64,000 bases of DNA from positions 182,005 through 246,004 of the forward strand of contig NZ_JBGCCT010000019.1 in assembly GCF_041260665.1 (NCBI RefSeq), given 5' to 3'. This document shows positions 51,065 through 57,760 of the stretch, piece by piece. A program made the translations under genes and the position numbers. Source of the DNA: Catenulispora sp. GP43 (GTDB lineage: Bacteria > Actinomycetota > Actinomycetes > Streptomycetales > Catenulisporaceae). The first letter of the stretch is position 1. Every line of letters begins with the position of its first letter. The notes below the pieces were generated by a model. The model was not told the origin of the DNA. It searched no databases and was given only the letters and a program-made list of their open reading frames with translations.

Positions 51065-52546
51065 TCAGCTCTGGCCGCCCGACAGCTTCTCGCGCAGCGC
51101 GGCCAGGGCCTCGTCGGAGGCCAGGGCACCGCCGGTGCTCTCCTCGGCGGCACCGGAGGAGTAGGACGAGGGCGCACCCTCGGCGTTCTCCTGGACACCG
51201 GCCTCGGCGTCGGCCTTGCGGGCCTCGGCGATCTGCTTCTGGTGCGCCTCGTACTTGGTGTGGGCCTCGGCGTACTGGCCCTCCCACACCTCGCGCTGGG
51301 CGTCGTAACCCTCGAGCCACTCACCGGTCTCCGGGTCGAAGCCCTCGGGGTAGATGTAGTTGCCCTGGTCGTCGTAGGTGGCGGCCATGCCGTACAGCGC
51401 CGGGTCGAACTGGTCGGTCTCGATGTCGCCGGTCAGGCCCTCGTTGGCCTGCTTCAGCGACAGCGAGATGCGGCGGCGGTCCAGGTCGATGTCGATGACC
51501 TTGACGAAGATCTCGTCGCCCACGTTGACGACCTGCTCCGGGACCTCCACGTGGCGCTCGGCCAGCTCGGAGATGTGGACCAGGCCCTCGATGCCCTCGT
51601 CCACCCGGACGAACGCGCCGAACGGCACCAGCTTGGTGACCTTGCCCGGCACGACCTGGCCGATGGCGTGGGTGCGGGCGAAGGTCTGCCACGGGTCCTC
51701 CATGGTCGCCTTCAGGGACAGCGAGACGCGCTCGCGGTCCATGTCGACGTCCAGGACCTCGACGGTGACCTCCTGGCCGACCTCGACGACCTCGGAGGGG
51801 TGGTCGATGTGCTTCCAGGACAGCTCCGAGACGTGCACCAGACCGTCCACGCCGCCCAGGTCCACGAAGGCGCCGAAGTTCACGATCGACGACACGACGC
51901 CGGAACGGACCTGGCCCTTCTGCAGGGTGGTGAGGAAGTTCTGGCGGACCTCGGACTGGGTCTGCTCGAGCCAGGCGCGGCGGGACAGGACCACATTGTT
52001 GCGGTTCTTGTCCAGCTCGATGATCTTGGCCTCGAGCTCCTTGCCCACGTAGGGCTGCAGGTCGCGCACGCGGCGCATCTCGACCAGGGAGGCCGGCAGG
52101 AAGCCGCGGAGACCGATGTCCAGGATCAGGCCGCCCTTGACGACCTCGATGACGGTACCGGTGACGATGCCGTCCTTCTCCTTGATCTCCTCGATCGTGC
52201 CCCAGGCGCGCTCGTACTGGGCGCGCTTCTTGGACAGGATCAGGCGGCCTTCCTTGTCCTCCTTCTGGAGGACCAGGGCCTCGATGTGGTCACCGACGGC
52301 GACGACCTCGTTCGGGTCGACGTCGTGCTTGATCGAGAGCTCCCTGGACGGGATCACACCCTCGGTCTTGTAACCGATGTCGAGCAGGACTTCATCCCGG
52401 TCGACCTTGACGATGACACCTTCGACGATGTCGCCGTCGTTGAAGTACTTGATGGTCTGGTCGATCGCGGCGAGGAATTCCTCCGCCGAACCGATGTCGT
52501 TGATGGCGACCTGAGGCGTTCGGGCGGTCTCGGTGCTGCTCGTCAT
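51065..52546 (-). CDS. rpsA: 30S ribosomal protein S1
   Basis: This 493-residue protein has four S1 RNA-binding repeats: DGDIVEGVIVKVDRDEVLLD, DGIVTGTVIEVVKGGLILDI, KGQVRSGVVSSIVNFGAFVD and IGQVVPGKVTKLVPFGAFVR. A long acidic/Ala-rich tail follows (about 400-493, with EGFDPETGEWLEGYDAQREV). It helps mRNA binding on the small subunit. The four-domain layout and tail are standard for actinobacterial S1. ATG 52546 (MTSSTETARTPQVAIND) is preferred to 52594. A consensus-like promoter lies at 52710-52739. Confidence 0.98.
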   Translation of the reverse strand: MTSSTETARTPQVAINDIGSAEEFLAAIDQTIKYFNDGDIVEGVIVKVDRDEVLLDIGYKTEGVIPSRELSIKHDVDPNEVVAVGDHIEALVLQKEDKEGRLILSKKRAQYERAWGTIEEIKEKDGIVTGTVIEVVKGGLILDIGLRGFLPASLVEMRRVRDLQPYVGKELEAKIIELDKNRNNVVLSRRAWLEQTQSEVRQNFLTTLQKGQVRSGVVSSIVNFGAFVDLGGVDGLVHVSELSWKHIDHPSEVVEVGQEVTVEVLDVDMDRERVSLSLKATMEDPWQTFARTHAIGQVVPGKVTKLVPFGAFVRVDEGIEGLVHISELAERHVEVPEQVVNVGDEIFVKVIDIDLDRRRISLSLKQANEGLTGDIETDQFDPALYGMAATYDDQGNYIYPEGFDPETGEWLEGYDAQREVWEGQYAEAHTKYEAHQKQIAEARKADAEAGVQENAEGAPSSYSSGAAEESTGGALASDEALAALREKLSGGQS

Positions 52547-52868
52547 GGGGAAGGGGGCTCCGGATGCGGACACATTGTGGGCGACGGCAGCCACCGGTCG
52601 GGGATGCCGACGCTGGCGAACATGTCCATCACCAGTCAGAAGCCGAACGGTCGACGAGGATCGGGTATCCAGCGAAGAAGATTCAGAACCTGCCCGCAGC
52701 GCATCGCCCAGAATACGGGTCGTACGCGCGCGTGGTCAATCCGATACCCGTCTCCACCGGGGACGGCGAACCGGCCCGCGGTGCGACACCGCACAGCCAC
52801 GGCACCCCCGCTACAGTCTCAACCTGCGTGATCGTCTTGCGACCCGCTGGTGAAAGGATGCCCGCACT
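52547..52868. other. Divergent leader region between rpsA and a methyltransferase gene
   Basis: Contains the rpsA promoter (52710-52739) and an about 160-base rpsA leader without a recognised riboregulator. On the plus side TACAGT (52813-52818) could be the -10 of the methyltransferase gene. No small gene was supported. Confidence 0.55.
52710..52739 (-). promoter_or_regulatory. Vegetative-type promoter for rpsA
   Basis: On the minus strand TTGACC (52739-52734) and TATTCT (52715-52710) are separated by 18 bases, a good sigma-70-type match. It is 163 bases upstream of the rpsA ATG. Confidence 0.7.
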
Positions 52869-53723
52869 GTGCCCGATGTGACGGATGAGTCGCCGGAATT
52901 CTCCGGTGACCCCGGAATCGAAGATAACGATACGGTCCGCGTGGCCCGCCGTCACCTGTCAGATTCCGCCACGATCCGGGCGAATCGGGGCTGGTGGGAC
53001 GCCAATGCGGACGATTACCAGGCAGAACACGGTGCGTTCCTGGGCGATGACCGGTTCATCTGGTGCCCGGAGGGGCTGGACGAGGCCCAGGCCCGCCTGC
53101 TCGGGACGGAGTTGGCCGGCAAGCGGGTGCTGGAGGTCGGGGCCGGGGCGGCGCAGTGTTCGCGGTGGCTGGCGGCGCAGGGAGCGCACGCGGTGGCTTC
53201 CGATCTCTCGTTCGGGCAGTTGGCGCACGCGCTGCGGATCGACGCGGCCGCGGGCGGCCTGCCGCTGGTCCAGGCGGACGCGACCCGCCTTCCCTTCGCC
53301 GACGAGGTGTTCGACATCGTGTGCTCGGCGTACGGGGCGGTCCCGTTCGTGGCGGACTCGGCGGCGGTGATGCGGGAGGCCGCGCGCGTGCTGAAGCCGG
53401 GCGGGCGGTGGGTGTTCTCGGTGTCGCACCCGATCCGGTGGTCGTTCCCCGACGATCCGGGCGAGCACGGGCTGACCGCCCGGGACTCGTACTTCGACCG
53501 GCGTCCTTATGTGGAGTTCGACGACCGGGGGGTGGCGACCTACGCGGAGCACCACCGGACGATGGGCGACCGGGTGCGCGAGATCGTGGCGGCCGGGCTG
53601 CGGCTGGTGGACGTGGTCGAACCGGAGTGGCCGGCGGGGCTGACGGAGGCCTGGGGCGGGTGGTCGCCGCTGCGGGGGCGGATCATCCCGGGGACGGCGA
53701 TCTTCGTGACGGTGAAGGACTGA
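52869..53723 (+). CDS. Class I SAM-dependent methyltransferase
   Basis: This 284-residue protein has the Rossmann methyltransferase motifs KRVLEVGAGAAQCSRWLA (motif I, about 85-102), AVASDLSFGQLAHA, ADATRLPFADEVFDIVCSAY (about 137-156), VLKPGGRWVFSVSHPIRW and a C-terminal VEPEWPAGLTEAWGGWSPLR. The leading ANRGWWDANADDYQAEHG is characteristic of an actinobacterial family found beside rpsA, whose substrate is unknown. GTG 52869 has GAAAGGA about 10 bases upstream. The gene end is followed by four AAGGACTGAA repeats and a palindromic hairpin. Confidence 0.92.
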   Translation: MPDVTDESPEFSGDPGIEDNDTVRVARRHLSDSATIRANRGWWDANADDYQAEHGAFLGDDRFIWCPEGLDEAQARLLGTELAGKRVLEVGAGAAQCSRWLAAQGAHAVASDLSFGQLAHALRIDAAAGGLPLVQADATRLPFADEVFDIVCSAYGAVPFVADSAAVMREAARVLKPGGRWVFSVSHPIRWSFPDDPGEHGLTARDSYFDRRPYVEFDDRGVATYAEHHRTMGDRVREIVAAGLRLVDVVEPEWPAGLTEAWGGWSPLRGRIIPGTAIFVTVKD

Positions 53724-53760
53724 AAAGGGCTGAAAAGGACTGAACAGGTGAAGGACTGAA
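53715..53760. repeat. Four AAGGACTGAA repeats at a gene end
   Basis: Copies at 53715, 53725 (one change), 53735 and 53751; the first contains the methyltransferase stop TGA and each repeat contains another. Confidence 0.85.
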
Positions 53761-53785
53761 TACCTGAGCGACCGGGCCCGGCCAA

Positions 53786-53809
53786 GACCCCTGGCGCGCG
53801 CCAGGGGTC
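53786..53809 (+). terminator. 24-bp perfect palindrome, probable terminator hairpin
   Basis: GACCCCTGGCGC and its exact complement run without a spacer from 53786 to 53809, so the hairpin would form with a few unpaired loop bases. It separates two unrelated methyltransferase genes. No T-run follows. Confidence 0.65.
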
Positions 53810-53879
53810 GGGGGTGGCGCAACGCGGTGTTGCGGCGTGGCGCCACCGGCGTGCCCGGCGCGGTGGCGACAGTGCTGCC

Positions 53880-54779
53880 GTGGTTGGCGAGCGCGCTTGG
53901 CGGCGGTACTTCGGGGTGCGGCGCACCGTGCTGCTGGTCCGGGCCTGCCGGGGCGAGCAGGCCGATCCGGCGTCCTTCTACGAGCCGCTGGCGGCCGACT
54001 CCGTGGCGCTGGTGGCGCGGCACGCGGCCGTGTGCGGGCAGCGCGTGCTGGACGTGGGCGGCGGTCCGGGGTTCTTCGCGGCGGCCTTCCGGGCGGCCGG
54101 GGCCCGGTACGTGTCAGTGGATCTGCGGCCGGTCGGCGACGTGTGCGGCGACGCGCGGGCGCTGCCGGTGCGCGACGGCGCGGTGGATGTCTGCTTCTCC
54201 TCCAACGTGCTCGAACACGTGGCGGATCCGCGGGGCATGCTCCGGGAGATGCTGAGGGTCACCCGGCCGGGCGGCCTGGTGTTCGTATGCTTCACCAACT
54301 GGCTGGGACCGTTGGGCGGGCACGAGACCTCGCCCTGGCACTACGTCGGCGGCGAGTGGGCGGCCCGCCGGTTCGAACGGCGGCGCGGCGCTCCCCCGAC
54401 CAACCGATACGGCCTGACGCTCTTCCCGCTCTCGGTGGGACGGGTGCTGCGGTGGGTGCGCGACGCCGAGCGGGAGGGTGTCGCGGAGACGCTGGCCGTG
54501 TTCCCGCGCTACCACCCCGCGTGGGCTCACTCGGTGGTGCGGGTGCCGGGGGTGCGCGAGTTCCTGACGGCCAACTGCGCCATCGCGTTGCGGGTGCGCT
54601 CCCAGTCGAACCCGGCGGCCCACGCCACACACGCCTCCTTCACCTCCGCGGCGCGCGCTGGGTCGCTGTCGAGCTCCTTCAAGACCCCGGAGACGGTGTC
54701 GGCTAGCGTGTCGCCGGGGGCGGCGAGCCAGCCGGTGACGCCGTCGCGGATGGCGTCGCGCAGGCCGTCGACGTCGTAG
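53880..54779 (+). CDS. SAM-dependent methyltransferase of a polysaccharide cluster, with runaway C-terminus
   Basis: This protein of about 299 residues includes RRYFGVRRTVLLVRACRGEQ, SAM motif I RVLDVGGGPGFFAAAF, SVDLRPVGDV, CFSSNVLEHVADPRGMLREM and RPGGLVFVCFTNWLGPLGGH. This is the type commonly paired with GT4 glycosyltransferases in surface-glycan loci. The family-like part stops near 54600 (CAIALRVRSQ). The remaining about 58 residues are Ser/Ala-rich and antisense to the convergent glycosyltransferase gene, so the original stop was probably lost. GTG 53880 is chosen since the upstream frame includes the hairpin; no good ribosome site was seen. Confidence 0.8.
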   Translation: MVGERAWRRYFGVRRTVLLVRACRGEQADPASFYEPLAADSVALVARHAAVCGQRVLDVGGGPGFFAAAFRAAGARYVSVDLRPVGDVCGDARALPVRDGAVDVCFSSNVLEHVADPRGMLREMLRVTRPGGLVFVCFTNWLGPLGGHETSPWHYVGGEWAARRFERRRGAPPTNRYGLTLFPLSVGRVLRWVRDAEREGVAETLAVFPRYHPAWAHSVVRVPGVREFLTANCAIALRVRSQSNPAAHATHASFTSAARAGSLSSSFKTPETVSASVSPGAASQPVTPSRMASRRPSTS

Positions 54780-55711
54780 GCCACGGTCGGCACCCCGAGG
54801 GCCGCCGCCTCCAGCACCGACAGGCCCCAGCCTTCGCCCTGGGAGGCGGACAGGTGGAGCCGGGCCGAGGCCAGGAGCCGGTTCTTGGCCTCGGCGGGGA
54901 GGTGGCCGTGGACGTGGACGCGGTCGGCGTGGCGCAGGGCTGAGACGGCGGCGCGGATCCGGGGCTCGTCGGGGCCGCGGCCGACGATGTGGATCTCCAG
55001 GCCGGGCCAGGTCCGGGCCAGGTCGTCGGCGAGGCGGGCGATGTGGTCGAGGCGTTTGTGGCGTACCAGGCGGCCGACGGCGACCAGCCGCAAAACCTGT
55101 GCTGCGTCCGGAGGTAGAACCAGAGGCTCAAAGTCTTGTGGGGCAACGCTGCCGGTAGCGATGCCGTCTGTGGCGACACCGTTGTGCATGAGCTCGATCG
55201 GTCCGGTCCAGCGCAGACGGGTCCGCATCGCCGCGATGGTGGACTCCGACACCGCCACGGCCGGGCAGCTGCGGTAGACCCGGCGCGCCGCCGGGCCTTC
55301 CAGCCAGCGTCCCAGGGCGGCCAGGGGGCGGCCGAAGTGGGTGCCGAACTGCTGGTCGTGGACGTGGTGGACGACGATCGCCACGCCGGTGCGGCGCCGG
55401 GAGACCGCGAGCGGGGAGAAGAACGGGATGCCGTTCTGGCAGTCGATGACGAAGTCGTAGGCGTGCCCGGACAGTCGAGCCCTGATCAGCTGTGCGAGGA
55501 CGGCCGGGTAGACGGTCCAGCGTCCGCCGCGTCGCAGCCATCTGATGCCCTCGCGGCTCTCGCGGCGTGGCTGGCCGGGTTCGCGGGAGGTGAGGAAGTC
55601 GACGGCGGCGCCGCGTGCGACGAAACCCCGGGCGATCTCGTGGGCGAACGTCTCGGCTCCCCCGGCGGCCTGCTGCCAGGGGTCGCGCCAGTTCAGGATG
55701 GCTAAGCGCAC
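54527..55711 (-). CDS. GT4-family glycosyltransferase
   Basis: This 394-residue GT-B fold retaining glycosyltransferase begins MRLAILNWRDPWQQAAGGAE then TFAHEIARGFVARGAAVDFL (acceptor domain). A middle VVHHVHDQQFGTHFGRP follows, and the nucleotide-sugar domain has VGRLVRHKRLDHIARLAD, IVGRGPDEPRIRAAV and the EX7E region ASQGEGWGLSVLEAAALGVP. It probably adds a sugar to an undecaprenyl-linked surface glycan. GTG 55711 is chosen because the family starts there; the longer frame to 57244 is antisense to the flippase gene. Its last residues (SRTPGTRTTE) overlap the convergent methyltransferase. Confidence 0.92.
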   Translation of the reverse strand: MRLAILNWRDPWQQAAGGAETFAHEIARGFVARGAAVDFLTSREPGQPRRESREGIRWLRRGGRWTVYPAVLAQLIRARLSGHAYDFVIDCQNGIPFFSPLAVSRRRTGVAIVVHHVHDQQFGTHFGRPLAALGRWLEGPAARRVYRSCPAVAVSESTIAAMRTRLRWTGPIELMHNGVATDGIATGSVAPQDFEPLVLPPDAAQVLRLVAVGRLVRHKRLDHIARLADDLARTWPGLEIHIVGRGPDEPRIRAAVSALRHADRVHVHGHLPAEAKNRLLASARLHLSASQGEGWGLSVLEAAALGVPTVAYDVDGLRDAIRDGVTGWLAAPGDTLADTVSGVLKELDSDPARAAEVKEACVAWAAGFDWERTRNAMAQLAVRNSRTPGTRTTE

Positions 55712-55885
55712 TGCGATACAACGAGGCGCCGGCGGGGCCCGACACGCGCGGTGACGCTTTTCGGGTTGTTCGTGGCGCGTCCCTGCGGAGTTTCGACGGT
55801 GCGGGGCTCCGGGTCGTCTAGCGTGACCGCACAAGAGACACGTGTGGCATAGAGACACGCGCGGCACAGCACCGGAGGTACCTCG

Positions 55886-57409
55886 ATGCCCAGCAGGGCC
55901 AGGGACGAGCAGGACTCCGGAGGCCCGCGCCGCGGGGGCGGCGGGCGGACGGCGTCGGCCGGGCTGCTGGTGGCGGTGGGGACCGGGGTCGGGAACGTGC
56001 TGGCGTACGGGTTCAACCTGGTGCTCTCGCGGGGACTCGGGCCCGGCGGGTACGCGGAGTTGGGGACGCTGCTGTCGGTGTTCCTGATCGGGACGGTGCC
56101 GGGGCTGGCGGTGCAGGCGATCAACGCGCGGCGGCTGGCGGTGGTCGCGGACGCCCCGGCGGCGACGCGCGCCGCCTTGGTGCGGGGGCTGCGACGGCGG
56201 GGGTTGGCGGTCGCGGCGGGGGTGGCCGCGGTGTTCGTGGCGCTGGCGCCGGCGATCGCGGCGTTGCTGCCGTCGGTGACGGTCGGGGGTGTGGCGTGGA
56301 CGGGGGTGTCGCTGGCGGCGAACACGGTGTTCGCGTCGTATTTGGGGATCGCGCAGGGGACGTCGCGGTTCATGACGATGACGGTGCTGTATCTGGCGGC
56401 GCAGGGGTCGCGGCTGGCGATCGGGGCGGTGGCGGCCTCGGCGCAGGTGTCGCCGACGACGGTGATGGCGGCGCAGACTGCGGCTTGGGCGTTCGCGGCG
56501 GTGGCGGGGCGGTGGCTGCTGCGGGGGGAAGCGGGTTCGGGTGTGGCGTCGGGAGCAGCCGCAGGAGTGGCTTCGGAGGCAGCTTCGGGTGCGGTTTCGG
56601 GGACGGCTGTGGGGTCTGCGTCGGGGGCGGAATCGGGAGCGGCAGCGGGGGTGGAACCGGCGTGGCAGGCTGCTGAGCAGTCGGCGGCGCACCACGACCG
56701 CCCCGACCACCAGGGCCACCAGGGCCACCAGGGCCACCACGGCTACCTGGCCGAAGTGCTGCGCGCGACCGGCGGACTCGGCGGCATCCTGCTGCTGACG
56801 GTGCTCGACACGCTGCTGGCCAGCCGGTACCTGACCGACGGCGACCTGGGCCGGTACAACACCGGGGCGCTGCTGGCGCGGGCGGCGTTCTTCGCGCCGA
56901 GTTTCGTGGCGATGCTTGCCTATCCGCGGCTGGCGCGGCCACTGGAGCGGCGCCGTGCGCTGCTGGTGTCGCTGGCGCTGACCGGCGGGATCGGGGTGCT
57001 CGGGGTGGCGATCGCCGCAGTGGGCGGCGACCCGCTGATCGGGGTGGCGTTCGGCGAGAAGTACGCGACCCCCGGCGGCTTCGACCTCGGCGCGCAGGGC
57101 TGGCTCTTCGCGAGCGTGGGCGCACTGCTGGCGCTGGTGAACCTGGCGCTGCTGGACGGGGTGGCGCGCCGCTCGCACGCGGTGTCGGCGGTGGTGCTCG
57201 GCGGCATCGTGGTGGAGACGACGGTGATCGTGGGCTTCGCGCACGATTCGGCCGGCGCGATCGTGACGGCCGCCGCGGCGTGCTCGCTGGTGACGGCGAC
57301 GGCTTCGGTGGCGGTGTGCCTGATGGCCCGGACGGCCGGGGAGGTCGCCGCCGCGACGCTGGGTGTCGAGGACCCGCAGGCGGTGGGAGCGGTGGCGCAG
57401 AGCACGTAG
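55886..57409 (+). CDS. Polysaccharide flippase-like (MOP/MATE-type) membrane protein
   Basis: This 507-residue multi-helix protein resembles oligosaccharide flippases: GLLVAVGTGVGNVLAYGFNL at the start, VLSRGLGPGGYAELGTLLSV, later YNTGALLARAAFFAPSFVAM and LAYPRLARPLERRRALLVSL. Unusually, the loop between helices 6 and 7 holds a low-complexity insert (residues about 215-286). It is a Gly/Ser/Ala/Val stretch followed by DHQGHQGHQGHHG encoded by 9-bp repeats. It would move lipid-linked sugars across the membrane, fitting the adjacent divergent GT4 enzyme and methyltransferase. The helix count is about 12 by eye. Confidence 0.85.
   Translation: MPSRARDEQDSGGPRRGGGGRTASAGLLVAVGTGVGNVLAYGFNLVLSRGLGPGGYAELGTLLSVFLIGTVPGLAVQAINARRLAVVADAPAATRAALVRGLRRRGLAVAAGVAAVFVALAPAIAALLPSVTVGGVAWTGVSLAANTVFASYLGIAQGTSRFMTMTVLYLAAQGSRLAIGAVAASAQVSPTTVMAAQTAAWAFAAVAGRWLLRGEAGSGVASGAAAGVASEAASGAVSGTAVGSASGAESGAAAGVEPAWQAAEQSAAHHDRPDHQGHQGHQGHHGYLAEVLRATGGLGGILLLTVLDTLLASRYLTDGDLGRYNTGALLARAAFFAPSFVAMLAYPRLARPLERRRALLVSLALTGGIGVLGVAIAAVGGDPLIGVAFGEKYATPGGFDLGAQGWLFASVGALLALVNLALLDGVARRSHAVSAVVLGGIVVETTVIVGFAHDSAGAIVTAAAACSLVTATASVAVCLMARTAGEVAAATLGVEDPQAVGAVAQST
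56528..56743. repeat. Low-complexity coding insert with short tandem repeats in the flippase gene
   Basis: GGxGCxTCGG-type repeats encode a Gly/Ser/Ala/Val-rich stretch, then CACCAGGGC units (56708-56743) encode HQG repeats. In-frame slippage would vary the cytoplasmic or periplasmic loop length. Confidence 0.75.
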
Positions 57410-57462
57410 GTACCCGCTGATATCCGGGTGCGGAGAGGCTGCCGGGGCGCGAGGATCCCGGC

Positions 57463-57687
57463 ATGGGGGTACCAGCGGGTTTCAGCTACGAGCGGCGCGC
57501 CGACGGGTCGGTGATCATCTGGCATCACGGCCGCCGGGCGGCGGTGCTGCGGGGCGCGAGGGCCCAGCAGCTTCTCGCAGAGCTCGAGCACGGCGACGAG
57601 CAGGCGGTCATGGCGCGATGGACCGGCGACTATCGGCGCGGGAACGAGCGGGTCGCGCGGAACCACCCGCGAAACGGCGGCCGGTAA
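57463..57687 (+). CDS. Small conserved-looking actinobacterial protein, function unknown
   Basis: This 74-residue basic protein reads FSYERRADGSVIIWHHGRRA, then AVLRGARAQQLLAELEHGDE and ARWTGDYRRGNERVARNHPR. The pattern (xxDGSVxIxHHGRxAxVLRG ... MARxTGxYRRGNER) resembles a family of short actinobacterial hypothetical proteins, which favours a real gene over a chance frame. No domain or function is known to me. It follows the flippase by 53 bp and converges on polA. Confidence 0.65.
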   Translation: MGVPAGFSYERRADGSVIIWHHGRRAAVLRGARAQQLLAELEHGDEQAVMARWTGDYRRGNERVARNHPRNGGR

Positions 57688-57760
57688 GCAACCCTGACGA
57701 ACGCCGCAGCGCTGCCGGCGGCAGGCGGTTGATCGAACCGCCCACCGCCGTTGTTCACAC

